This document shows, piece by piece, positions 36,738 to 45,154 of a DNA stretch of 64,000 nucleotides. The stretch comes from Acinetobacter nosocomialis (GTDB lineage: Bacteria > Pseudomonadota > Gammaproteobacteria > Pseudomonadales > Moraxellaceae), in assembly GCA_025736915.1 (NCBI GenBank), contig CP107049.1, forward strand, positions 310,001 to 374,000. The letters are read 5' to 3'. Position 1 is the first letter of the stretch. The number at the start of each line of letters is the position of its first letter. The notes beneath the pieces were generated by a model. The model was not told the origin of the DNA and ran no database searches. It saw nothing but the letters and a program-made list of their open reading frames with translations. Made by a program: the position numbers and the translations under genes.

Positions 36738-38360
36738 TTAGCCTGCATTTTTTAATGCAAAATCTCGACCAAATAGCAGCTTATTTCTAAATGAAGAAAC
36801 AGGAGTTTGATCTGCAATTAACTCTGCATACCACATGCCATCTTCAGTATCACCAAACAATACTGCACCGATTACTCGGTCGCTTTGAATGATAATACGT
36901 TTATAAATCTGGCGTTTTTCATCATTCAGGATAATATCTTCATAATCATCTTTCGGCTCAAAATTGCCTGCCGAGAATACATCGACACCACTGACTTTTA
37001 ACTGAGTCGGTACGGTCGGAGCTTTAAAAGTTAAGCTGCCGTGCTCTGCTAAATGGGTCGCGCAAATAAAAGCTTGGCCCCACAGTGGTTCAACCAAACC
37101 GAAAGTTTGACCACGATGTTCAATACACTCACCCACCGCGTAAATACTTGGATCAAACGTTTGCATGGTGTCATTCACCAATACACCACGGTTACAACGT
37201 AATCCTGCACTTTGCGCCAAGCTAATATTTGGACGAATACCTACAGCAAACACCACAAGGTCAGCATCTAAAACCGTACCATCTTTTAAACGGATTTGTT
37301 TCACATGACCATCTTCATCACCAATTAATGCTTCGGTATTGGCTTCGGTAATGATTTGAATACCTTTTTGTTCAATGCTATGACGTAATAACTGACTCGC
37401 ACGTCCATCAAGTTGACGTTCCATAATACGGTCCATCAAATGTAGAACTGTGACATTCATACCACGTTGCTTTAATCCATAGGCAGCTTCTAAACCCAGC
37501 AAACCGCCACCAATCACGACTGCATTAGTTTTTGAACCACAGTATTCAATCATGGTGTTGACGTCATAAATATCACGGAAAGTTAACACCCCTTTTAGGT
37601 CAACACCTTGAACTGGTGGAATAAATGGTGCCGAGCCTGTTGCCAGAATCAAACGGTCATAATCAACTGTCTGGCCTTTTTCGGTGTAAACCACTTTACG
37701 CGGACGATCAATTTTTACGGCTTTATCACCAGCAATAAATTTAATGCCTTTATCGTCGTACCACTTCGGTGGATGCAACATAATGTCTTCAATGGTTTTC
37801 TCACCCGATAAAACCGGAGATAACATAATACGGTTATAGTTACCCCATGGTTCTTCACCAATCACCGTAACTTCATAACGGTCTGGTGCCATATCAAGCA
37901 AATCTTCCAGACAACGCATCCCTGCCAAACCATTCCCGATCAGCACCAGTCTAAGTTTGTCTTGTGATACACCTGTATTGGTAATATAAGTTTTTTGCGG
38001 CACCGCATTGACCCAAACACGACCATCAACAATTTTGCTCGGATAAACCGCCAATTTTTGGTCTTTATCTTCTAAACAACGGCCCGTAGCTAAACTGAAA
38101 TGTTGTTTATAAATTGGTGATGCAACGACTCGTTCGCCTTGTAAATCACCAATAATCCCGCGGCTCATGACGTTGGCTTGGCTAAACGGATCTTTATTGC
38201 TCAGTACATAAACACGTTTTTCATGCCCCACACGGAAGATTGCAACCGCTTGGCCGCCCACTAGCGCTCCCGCACCCGTGTTTGGGGTTAAATCATCGAG
38301 TGCACAAACGTCAATCCATTGATCATCAGGAAGCATATTTTTGTCTTGTACAATATTCAT
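36738..38360 (-). CDS. NirD / FAD-dependent reductase fusion (NirD-NasC type)
   Basis: A 540-residue fusion. Residues about 10-115 are NirD-like, a Rieske-type fold that lacks the Cys/His ligands (SPIYKQHFSLATGRCLED), as in true NirD, the small subunit of NADH nitrite reductase. Residues about 135-540 are an FAD/NAD(P) pyridine-nucleotide reductase: LIGNGLAGMRCLEDLLD, VIGGGLLGLEAAYGL and AVGECIEHRG. I infer that it combines the NirD subunit for NirB with a NasC-like NADH reductase that feeds electrons to NasA. It has no BFD cluster of its own; NasA and NirB each have one. It is 12 bases from nirB. Confidence 0.88.
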   Translation of the reverse strand: MNIVQDKNMLPDDQWIDVCALDDLTPNTGAGALVGGQAVAIFRVGHEKRVYVLSNKDPFSQANVMSRGIIGDLQGERVVASPIYKQHFSLATGRCLEDKDQKLAVYPSKIVDGRVWVNAVPQKTYITNTGVSQDKLRLVLIGNGLAGMRCLEDLLDMAPDRYEVTVIGEEPWGNYNRIMLSPVLSGEKTIEDIMLHPPKWYDDKGIKFIAGDKAVKIDRPRKVVYTEKGQTVDYDRLILATGSAPFIPPVQGVDLKGVLTFRDIYDVNTMIEYCGSKTNAVVIGGGLLGLEAAYGLKQRGMNVTVLHLMDRIMERQLDGRASQLLRHSIEQKGIQIITEANTEALIGDEDGHVKQIRLKDGTVLDADLVVFAVGIRPNISLAQSAGLRCNRGVLVNDTMQTFDPSIYAVGECIEHRGQTFGLVEPLWGQAFICATHLAEHGSLTFKAPTVPTQLKVSGVDVFSAGNFEPKDDYEDIILNDEKRQIYKRIIIQSDRVIGAVLFGDTEDGMWYAELIADQTPVSSFRNKLLFGRDFALKNAG

Positions 38361-38372
38361 AGAAACTCTCCT

Positions 38373-40919
38373 TTATGCTTCAACCATTGGAATGCGGTCT
38401 TCTGAACGTTCAGCTTCGGTTAATGGACGGATTTGACCACGTTCAGTTGTAAATTGAATGTGTGGATCAGCCTGTTCATTTGCATCTGCATTGATATAAG
38501 TTTGGAAGCGTTTACGAACTTCAGGATTTTCCACCGCAGTACGCCATTCGTCTTGATATGTGCCAATGATGTGTTCCATGCGGCGTTCAAGCTCGGCAGC
38601 CAAACCAAGTGAATCGTCCACAACTACAGATTTAAGGTAATCTAAGCCACCTTCCATGTTATCGCGCCATACACTCGTACGTTGTAAACGGTCTGCTGTT
38701 TGGATGTAGAACATATAGAAACGGTCGATGTAACGGATGAGCGTTTCTTTATCAAGGTCAGATGCAAGTAACTCTGCATGACGTGGTTTCATACCACCGT
38801 TACCACAGACATAAAGGTTCCACCCTTTTTCGGTCGCAATAATACCAACGTCTTTACCTTGCGCTTCTGCACACTCACGAGTACAGCCAGACACTGCCAT
38901 TTTTAATTTATGTGGTGAACGTAAACCTTTGTAGCGGTTTTCAAGCTCAATCGCTAAACCAACTGAGTTGTCTACCCCGTAACGGCACCATGTGCTACCT
39001 ACACAAGATTTCACGGTACGCAATGATTTACCGTAAGCATGACCAGACTCGAAGCCCGCAGCATTCAGCTCTTCCCAAATGAATGGAAGTTCATGAACTT
39101 GAGCACCAAACATGTCAACGCGTTGACCGCCAGTAATTTTGGTGTACAAGTTATATTTCTTCGCAATTTGACCAATCGCGATTAAACCATCTGGAGTTAC
39201 TTCACCGCCAGCCATACGTGGTACAACCGAGTAAGAACCGTCTTTTTGGATATTACCCAAATAGTAGTCATTACTGTCTTGTAAGCCTGCATGGCTTGGC
39301 TCAAGTACGAAATCGTTCCAGCAAGATGCCAAAATATTTGCGGCAGCAGGTTTACAAATATCACACCCTAGACCATGACCATGTTGATGAATCAAATCAT
39401 CGAATGTCTTAATTTCATTGACACGAACCAAGTGATACAACTCTTGACGCGAGTACGGGAAGTGTTCGCAAATGTGGTTATTTACAGTTACACCTTGACG
39501 TTGTAACTCTGACTTCAACACTTGCGTCACTAATGGTGCACAGCCACCACATGCTGTTGCTGCTTTAGTGCATTTCTTTAATGCACCTAAAGAGGTCGAA
39601 CCATCGCTAATTGCTTGGCAGATGTCCGCTTTTGATACATTATTACATGAACAAATGGTCGCGCTGTCTGGAAGTAAATCTACACCGCTACCACCAGACT
39701 TACCTGCTGATTGTTCAAAACCAGGCATAATCAAGCTTTCAGGAACTTCAGGTAAAGCCAGACCGTTTAACATCATTTGTAAAAGATCGTTGTACTCTTT
39801 CGCATCGCCCACCAAAACTGCGCCCAGCAATTTGGTTTTATCTGCATTTACAACAATCTTTTTATAAACCAGTGCATGCTCATCTGCATAGAAATAGCTT
39901 AATGCTCCCGGAGTCATGGCATGTGCATCACCTACAGAAGCAACGTCCACCCCCATCAACTTCAACTTGGTGCTCATGTCTGCACCAGCGAAGCAATTAC
40001 ACTCTTCATCTAAAATGTGTTTTGCTGCAATACGCGCCATGTCATAGCCCGGTGCAACCAAACCATAAATTTTATTTTGCCAAAGCGCACATTCACCAAT
40101 GGCATAAATATTGTTATCTGAAGTTTGGCAGTAATCATTAATGACAATACCGCCACGCTCACCAATCGCGAGACCACTGTTACGTGCAAGTTCATCACGT
40201 GGACGGATCCCCGCCGAGAATAAAATGACATCTGCTTCAAGCTCGCTACCATCTGCAAATTTCATTACATGTGTAGTGCTGTTGCCACATTCGATAGATT
40301 GTGTCGCTTTTTGTGTATGAACTTTTACACCAAGGTCTTCAATTTTACGGCGTAAAACTTTACCGCCCAAATCATCAATTTGAACTGCCATTAAACGTGG
40401 CGCAAACTCAACAACATGTGTTTCTAAATCTAAATCACGTAAAGCTTTTGCAGCTTCAAGTCCAAGTAAACCACCACCAATCACTACACCTGTTTTTGCA
40501 TTGAGACTCGCTGCACGAATCGCATCTAAGTCTTCAATCGTACGGTAAACAAAGCAGTTTTCACGGTCATTACCCGGAATTGGTGGAACGAATGCATACG
40601 AACCAGTTGCCAACACCAATTTGTCATAGCTGATGACATCACCATGATTGGTTGTGACTGTTTGTGCAGCTGTATCAATTGCAGTTGCTTTTGTATTTAG
40701 ACGTAAGTCAATGCCATGAGCATCAGCAAAGTCAAAACGTGCTAAAGATAAATCTTTTGCTGATTTCCCAGAGAAATATTCTGTCAAATGTACACGGTCA
40801 TAGGCGATACGAGGTTCTTCCGCGAGAATCGTGATTTCCAGTTCATCATCTGCTTTTTCTAAAATGGCTTCGATGAATTTGTGGCCCACCATACCATGAC
40901 CAATCATTACCAATTTCAT
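38373..40919 (-). CDS. nirB: NADH-dependent nitrite reductase large subunit NirB
   Basis: Reduces nitrite to ammonium in the cytoplasm. The 848-residue protein has an N-terminal FAD/NAD domain (MKLVMIGHGMVGHKF, VVIGGGLLGLEAAKAL) and BFD-type [2Fe-2S] cysteines (CSCNNVSKADICQAI, CGGCAPL). The sirohaem/[4Fe-4S] half lies near residues 630-700 (CVGSTWCRYG, VSGCTRECAEAQGKD). ATG 40919 is preferred to TTG 40934 because AGGAG lies 7 bases before it. First gene of the nirB-nirD/reductase-nasA-mobA run, behind a long attenuator leader. Confidence 0.95.
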   Translation of the reverse strand: MKLVMIGHGMVGHKFIEAILEKADDELEITILAEEPRIAYDRVHLTEYFSGKSAKDLSLARFDFADAHGIDLRLNTKATAIDTAAQTVTTNHGDVISYDKLVLATGSYAFVPPIPGNDRENCFVYRTIEDLDAIRAASLNAKTGVVIGGGLLGLEAAKALRDLDLETHVVEFAPRLMAVQIDDLGGKVLRRKIEDLGVKVHTQKATQSIECGNSTTHVMKFADGSELEADVILFSAGIRPRDELARNSGLAIGERGGIVINDYCQTSDNNIYAIGECALWQNKIYGLVAPGYDMARIAAKHILDEECNCFAGADMSTKLKLMGVDVASVGDAHAMTPGALSYFYADEHALVYKKIVVNADKTKLLGAVLVGDAKEYNDLLQMMLNGLALPEVPESLIMPGFEQSAGKSGGSGVDLLPDSATICSCNNVSKADICQAISDGSTSLGALKKCTKAATACGGCAPLVTQVLKSELQRQGVTVNNHICEHFPYSRQELYHLVRVNEIKTFDDLIHQHGHGLGCDICKPAAANILASCWNDFVLEPSHAGLQDSNDYYLGNIQKDGSYSVVPRMAGGEVTPDGLIAIGQIAKKYNLYTKITGGQRVDMFGAQVHELPFIWEELNAAGFESGHAYGKSLRTVKSCVGSTWCRYGVDNSVGLAIELENRYKGLRSPHKLKMAVSGCTRECAEAQGKDVGIIATEKGWNLYVCGNGGMKPRHAELLASDLDKETLIRYIDRFYMFYIQTADRLQRTSVWRDNMEGGLDYLKSVVVDDSLGLAAELERRMEHIIGTYQDEWRTAVENPEVRKRFQTYINADANEQADPHIQFTTERGQIRPLTEAERSEDRIPMVEA

Positions 40920-41312
40920 AGTGTTTCTCCTCAAATCACGTTGCTTTTAAGCTGCGTTATTCCGTTCTCAAATAGACATTGTTCTTTTGCTTTGTGCTCT
41001 ATCGAGAAATGAATCAATCTCACAAAGCATGTAGCTGCTTGAAACCAATTTTTTTCACTCGTTGACGACACCCAATGCACAGCAAAATCAAAAATAGAAA
41101 TAAAAAAAGCGAGCCCCCTCATAGAGAAGGCTCGCATCGCTGGAACTGAAAAATTAGTTAATTCAGATGTAACTTTTTTATGCAATAAAAATAAAGACAT
41201 GACCTTCACTCCGACTGAACGTAACTTCTTTGTGTGCACGGTTGTACTCACAAAATCGATCAGAACGGACATCGTTGGCCGTCTTTAAACCTTATGGTCG
41301 TCTTCGACCTGT
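40920..41312 (-). promoter_or_regulatory. nirB leader with hairpins and attenuator, probable NasT target
   Basis: About 390 bases of untranslated leader run from the sigma-54 start (near 41311) to nirB. It begins with a hairpin GGTCG-AAGA-CGACC (41296-41309). A second possible stem follows (ACGG/CCGT), then a strong intrinsic terminator at 41102-41135, then about 180 bases to the ATG. Leaders of this plan are the targets of ANTAR antiterminators such as NasR and NasT, and nasT is encoded divergently next door. The classical paired hexaloop (A at 1, G at 4) is not a clean match here, so the exact NasT site is unproven. The open frame at 40931-41272 spans the terminator and is not a gene. Confidence 0.65.
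41102..41135 (-). terminator. Intrinsic terminator inside the nirB leader (attenuator)
   Basis: On the minus strand GCGAGCC (41135-41129) pairs with GGCTCGC (41115-41109), followed by seven T's. It lies about 180 bases before the nirB ATG and about 180 after the predicted start. A terminator here makes sense only if something overrides it. Confidence 0.85.
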
Positions 41313-41321
41313 AATTAACTA

Positions 41322-41338
41322 AGCATTTTGCATGCCAA
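41322..41338 (-). promoter_or_regulatory. Sigma-54 promoter for the nirB operon
   Basis: On the minus strand TTGGCATGCAAAATGCT has GG at 41336-41335 and GC at 41324-41323, exactly ten bases apart, matching TGGCACG-N4-TTGC except for A in place of T before TGC. Predicted start near 41311. Confidence 0.65.
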
Positions 41339-41431
41339 TTGTTATAAAATTCGAAAATCAATTTTTTTATAATTATTTTCAATAAGATAGAATTTTCCTA
41401 TCTTTCTTCCTCAAATAATAACCTATTCTCT

Positions 41432-41507
41432 TTGCACCAAAGCTCTACACTTAAATGGTTTAAATAAAAATAAGTCTTGTCACAAAATGAATCACTTTTT
41501 TGCACCA
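41432..41507. promoter_or_regulatory. NtrC-like half-sites between divergent nirB and nasT promoters
   Basis: TGCACCA occurs at 41432-41438 and 41501-41507, each after a T run. They lie 95-165 bases from the nirB promoter and 70-145 bases from the nasT promoter, suitable for shared activation. The right half of the palindrome is poor in both. The rest of 41339-41655 is AT-rich. Confidence 0.45.
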
Positions 41508-41576
41508 AGATCGATCAAACTAACTTTTTGGCCTCCTAGAATGTCAATTAATCCTAATTTTTGGTTTAATTTTGGA

Positions 41577-41592
41577 TGGCACTAATCTTGCT
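41577..41592 (+). promoter_or_regulatory. Sigma-54 promoter for nasTS
   Basis: TGGCACTAATCTTGCT has GG at 41578-41579 and GC at 41590-41591, ten bases apart, a very close match to TGGCACG-N4-TTGC. Predicted start near 41603, 53 bases before the nasT ATG. Confidence 0.7.
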
Positions 41593-41655
41593 TAAAACTT
41601 CCTAACAAAAAACGCGTCGAATTGGCGCATTTTCTTAGCCTGATTTTCTGAACTT

Positions 41656-42246
41656 ATGCCAAAACTCAAAATAGCTCTTATCGATGATGATCATGCGCGA
41701 GCCGACTATATAAAAAATAGTCTGCTTGAAAATGAATTTGAAGTGGTGGCCTGCCTTACTTTGGACCACTTAAATATTTTTCGTCTTGAAGATTTACAAG
41801 CCGATGTCATCTTGCTCGATATGGATCATCCCCATCGAGATATTATTGAAAGTTGTGTCAGTAGTTATGACCTACCCACTGTCCTGTTCACCAAAAATTC
41901 AGATAAAGACACCATCAAACAAGCCATAGATGCAGGCGTGACCGCTTATATTGTAGATGGCATAGACCCTGCTCGCTTACATACCATTTTAGAGATCTCA
42001 ATTGAGCAATATAAAAAACATAAAAAGCTCGAAGGTGACTTAAAAGAAGCCCAAACCAAACTGGCAGACCGTAAAGATGTTGAAAAGGCTAAAGTACTAC
42101 TCATGCAACTGCATGGCTTACCTGAAGACACAGCTTTTCAGCTTCTCAGAAAAAATGCCATGAGCCACCGTATAACCATTGGGGAAATGGCACGGCGTTT
42201 ACTTGACGCTCAAAAACTACTAAATGATCAACTAAAGGACGAATAA
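41656..42246 (+). CDS. nasT: ANTAR-domain antiterminator NasT
   Basis: A 196-residue regulator with an N-terminal receiver domain (IALIDDDHARADYI, VILLDMDHPH), a coiled linker (YKKHKKLEGDLKEAQTKLADR) and a C-terminal ANTAR RNA-binding domain (DVEKAKVLLMQLHGLPEDTA, then RKNAMSHRITIGEMARRLLDA). NasT binds leader RNA and prevents termination of nitrate-assimilation transcripts; NasS holds it inactive when nitrate is absent. It is divergent from nirB, whose leader has a terminator. Its stop TAA is followed directly by the nasS ATG. Confidence 0.92.
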   Translation: MPKLKIALIDDDHARADYIKNSLLENEFEVVACLTLDHLNIFRLEDLQADVILLDMDHPHRDIIESCVSSYDLPTVLFTKNSDKDTIKQAIDAGVTAYIVDGIDPARLHTILEISIEQYKKHKKLEGDLKEAQTKLADRKDVEKAKVLLMQLHGLPEDTAFQLLRKNAMSHRITIGEMARRLLDAQKLLNDQLKDE

Positions 42247-43266
42247 ATGAGCACATTAGAAAAGACTCAATTGCAACTCGGCTATATTCCTTTACTTGAT
42301 TGTCTTGCATTGCTTTGGGCAAAACAGCAAGGTTTTTTCGAAGAAGTCGGTTTAGATGTTACTTTAGTTAAAGAAGCATCATGGGCAAGTCTACGCGACC
42401 GTTTGGCTTTTGGGCTATTAGATGCCGCACATTGTTTATCAGCCATGCTGCCTGCAGCAGCCGTGGGTGCAGACCAAATTGGTATTGCACTACAAACCCC
42501 TCTCATTTTAAGTAAAAACCGTGCCTTTATAAGCTTAAGCCAGAAATTAATTCATCAACTGGCTATTAATAACAATGATGATGCACAAACTACCGCCCAA
42601 AAAGTGACGAGCTACATTAAAGAAGATAATGCTCTATCCTTAGCCCACGTATTTAAACATTCAATCCATCATTATTGTTTAAGAGAATGGCTTGCTTTGG
42701 CAGACTCTAGAATAGCTCAAACGCTCAAACTCAAAGCACTTCCGCCACCGTATATGGTCGAAGCTTTAGATAACCATGTGATTGATGGTTTTTGTGTAGG
42801 GGAACCGTGGAATACTCAAGGCGAACTTTTAGGCTTAAGTAAAATCGTATGCTCAAGTCAGGACATTATTCCCAATGTGGCAGATAAAGTTCTCGCGGTA
42901 ACTCAAGAGTGGGCTGAACAACATCCTCAAACTTTAATTGCACTCACCACAGCAATTATGAAAGCTCAAAAGGAATTGAGGAATTTAAAAGATTTTGCAC
43001 CTGTCTTAAAGTTGTTGGTCGATTTTGGAATTGTCCGCTTTCACTGTTCTGAAGAAGTACATGTCGATAAATACTATATGATTCAAAATATTGTAAAGCA
43101 CTTGGTTAAAGAAAATGCTGCCCCACAACCTGAAGATTTCCATTGGCTATTTGAACAAATGCAAAAATGGGAGAAACTTCATTTATCCCCTGCTCAAATC
43201 ATAGAACTGAGTGCTCAATGCATTAATCTCGATTGCTACAATCAAGCCAAGCTAAGAAATACTTAA
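42247..43266 (+). CDS. nasS: Nitrate sensor NasS (NrtA-like, cytoplasmic)
   Basis: A 339-residue protein resembling the nitrate-binding NrtA/NasF periplasmic proteins (LGYIPLLDCLALLWAKQQGFF, LLDAAHCLSAMLPAAAVG, GFCVGEPWNTQGE) but without a signal peptide, as expected of the cytoplasmic sensor NasS. In the known system NasS binds NasT and releases it when it binds nitrate or nitrite. Its ATG directly follows the nasT stop, so the two are made together. Confidence 0.92.
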   Translation: MSTLEKTQLQLGYIPLLDCLALLWAKQQGFFEEVGLDVTLVKEASWASLRDRLAFGLLDAAHCLSAMLPAAAVGADQIGIALQTPLILSKNRAFISLSQKLIHQLAINNNDDAQTTAQKVTSYIKEDNALSLAHVFKHSIHHYCLREWLALADSRIAQTLKLKALPPPYMVEALDNHVIDGFCVGEPWNTQGELLGLSKIVCSSQDIIPNVADKVLAVTQEWAEQHPQTLIALTTAIMKAQKELRNLKDFAPVLKLLVDFGIVRFHCSEEVHVDKYYMIQNIVKHLVKENAAPQPEDFHWLFEQMQKWEKLHLSPAQIIELSAQCINLDCYNQAKLRNT

Positions 43267-43274
43267 ATCATCAT

Positions 43275-43391
43275 AAAAAAAAAGCTGTCTTTTATAACAA
43301 AGACAGCTTGAAAGACCCATAAGACAAATGCGTTATACGCATTACTATATTTAAAGGACTCAACCCATCCATTAAATATAGCTCTTATGGT
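43275..43391 (-). ncRNA. Candidate structured small RNA (three-way junction plus terminator)
   Basis: On the minus strand three stems form a closed junction. P1 is CCATAAGA (43390-43383) with TCTTATGG (43324-43317), 8 bp. P2 is a hairpin at 43345-43381 with ten perfect pairs, a T-T mismatch and four more pairs around a 7-base loop. P3 is AATGCG/CGCATT at 43327-43343. Junction linkers are one, one and two bases. An 11-bp terminator stem follows (43282-43292 with 43299-43309) and runs into nine T's on the minus strand only. A TATGAT at 43401-43396 would start transcription at about 43391, exactly at P1; the -35 is weak. No gene lies downstream, so it is an orphan RNA, convergent to nasS. I do not recognise the family. 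Confidence 0.6.
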
Positions 43392-43522
43392 TTCGATCAT
43401 AACTAATTAAAACTTATCATTTTCAGACATTTCCATATCAATAACTGACAATTCATTCCTTTTACAGCCTTTTCATAATTTCGACGAACAACCAGAACTC
43501 CCCTAGATATCTGTCCATAATT

Positions 43523-43559
43523 TTGTTAACTTGATTATGTTACAAATTCAAAATATGTA
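43523..43559 (+). promoter_or_regulatory. Promoter and candidate damage-response operator for umuC
   Basis: TTGATT at 43531-43536, a 17-base spacer and TATGTA at 43554-43559 form a sigma-70-like promoter. The -35 is overlapped by an imperfect inverted repeat, TTGTTAAC (43523-43530) with GTTACAA (43539-43545). Acinetobacter lacks LexA and uses UmuDAb on a TTGAAAATGT-type palindrome. This repeat only partly resembles that, so the link is tentative. Confidence 0.4.
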
Positions 43560-43590
43560 TTTTGAGTTGATGAATTTGGGGGATGAAAGA

Positions 43591-44919
43591 ATGAGAGAAA
43601 TCTCACACCGCGAAGTTTATGCACTGGTTGATATCAATAATTGCTATGTCAGCTGCGAACGACTTTTCAACCCTAAACTCATTGATAAACCTGTAGTTGT
43701 TTTATCTAACAACGATGGCTGTGTGGTTTCACGTAGCGAAGAAGCAAAACTTTTAGGTATTAAGATGGGAGTACCGTGGTTTCAAATTGAGAAAGATGCT
43801 TTAGAAGCTGGTGTTGAAGTTTATTCAAGCAATTACACTTTATATGCCGAGATGTCCCGTCGTTTTTTTGCTGTCCTGGGACAATTTTTTTCTCCAGATG
43901 ATATAGAAGCTTACTCTATAGATGAATGCTTTATCCATCTCACCCCTTACCTTCAATCTATCGATACCTCAGATTACTGCAGTGAGGTGAGAAAGACTCT
44001 CCTCCAATGGCTAGGTCTACCTTGTTGTATTGGAATTGGATATTCAAAAACACAAGCAAAACTAGCCAACCATTATGCTAAGAAAATTAAAAGTTTTAAG
44101 GGAATCTGTAATTTCATCACCCTAGATCCATTAATTATGGAAGATCTCATGCAACAGACATCGGTCAAAGAAGTCTGGGGAATTGGCTATCAATTAGTCA
44201 AACAACTACAAAGTTATGAAGTGTACTCTTGCCTAGACTTAACTTTTGCCAATGAACATCATATGGCAAAGGCATTTTCTGTGGTCATGGCACGCACTAT
44301 TCGTGAGCTAAAAGGCCAATCATGTATTGAACTTGACGATCCTGCCATTCCAACTAAACGGATTTTAGCATCACGAAGTTTTGCTCAAGCTTTATCCAGC
44401 ATTGAGATTATTAAACAAGCACTTATTTTTCATCTTAATCGAGCGCATCGCCGTTTAATGAAACAAGAACAACTTTGTGCCTGCATTCAGGTCATGCTTT
44501 ATGAGAAAACAGATAGACCTCCTTATAAAAAAGCCACTTCTCAGGCCATTGGTCTTCACTATGCAACAGATGATTTATGCATACTAACAAAAGCAGCAAT
44601 GCAGCAAATTGATGTTTTATATAAAGAAAATAAAAGTTATATAAAAATTGGAGTATTATTTTGTGGTCTACACGCGCGTCAACAACACATTGATGATTTA
44701 TGGCAGCCTCTGGAACTTATTCATCAAAGACAACAATTAATGGAAACTTTGGGTACAGTTCGTAAGCGTTTTGGTAGTCATTATTTACAAGTGGGTTATC
44801 ACTCGCGTAATCCATCTTGGCAAATGAAACAATGCCATCGCTCAAAAAACTATCTAACTCGGTGGAATGAAATGTTAACAATTGAAGATGCCCATACCGT
44901 CGTTACACAAAATACATGA
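43591..44919 (+). CDS. umuC: Y-family DNA polymerase V catalytic subunit UmuC
   Basis: Translesion polymerase of the UmuC branch. From ATG 43591 it is 443 residues: YALVDINNCYVSCERLF at the N-terminus with the first catalytic Asp, VVLSNNDGCVVSRS, the YSIDECF catalytic carboxylates, and the C-terminal little-finger domain. The frame opens earlier at TTG 43531, but that lies within the promoter; ATG 43591 has GGGGGA eight bases upstream. There is no umuD beside it, so it must act with a UmuD encoded elsewhere or alone. Confidence 0.9.
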   Translation: MREISHREVYALVDINNCYVSCERLFNPKLIDKPVVVLSNNDGCVVSRSEEAKLLGIKMGVPWFQIEKDALEAGVEVYSSNYTLYAEMSRRFFAVLGQFFSPDDIEAYSIDECFIHLTPYLQSIDTSDYCSEVRKTLLQWLGLPCCIGIGYSKTQAKLANHYAKKIKSFKGICNFITLDPLIMEDLMQQTSVKEVWGIGYQLVKQLQSYEVYSCLDLTFANEHHMAKAFSVVMARTIRELKGQSCIELDDPAIPTKRILASRSFAQALSSIEIIKQALIFHLNRAHRRLMKQEQLCACIQVMLYEKTDRPPYKKATSQAIGLHYATDDLCILTKAAMQQIDVLYKENKSYIKIGVLFCGLHARQQHIDDLWQPLELIHQRQQLMETLGTVRKRFGSHYLQVGYHSRNPSWQMKQCHRSKNYLTRWNEMLTIEDAHTVVTQNT

Positions 44920-45154
44920 ACTGTTTTTGTCAATTCGGTTTAAAATAAGCTCCATTAAATTACTTGAAATTTTGTCATTTTTTAACATTGCTAATTCGTC
45001 GCAAAATTTACAATATATAAGCCGAATTTGGTGTACCCTTTCTGCGACAATTAAAAGAAATTATAAAAAACTTGTAGAAACATATGCCATAATAAGCAAA
45101 CTTTGCAGACATCTTGCAAAGATTATTTGCAACTTTAGAGCTGGAGCAATCTGA

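Noticed and set aside
40931..41272. Open frame of 113 codons upstream of nirB
   Set aside because: It spans the leader's intrinsic terminator and starts inside the leader, without a convincing ribosome-binding site. Its product resembles nothing, so it is treated as untranslated leader.
43267..43310. Terminator for nasS on the plus strand
   Set aside because: The hairpin is real, but the T run is only on the minus strand. On the plus strand the A run precedes the hairpin and no T's follow, so it serves the candidate RNA on the other strand.
43531..43590. umuC start at TTG 43531
   Set aside because: It would place the start codon inside the predicted -35 element. ATG 43591 has a better ribosome-binding site and the expected N-terminus.
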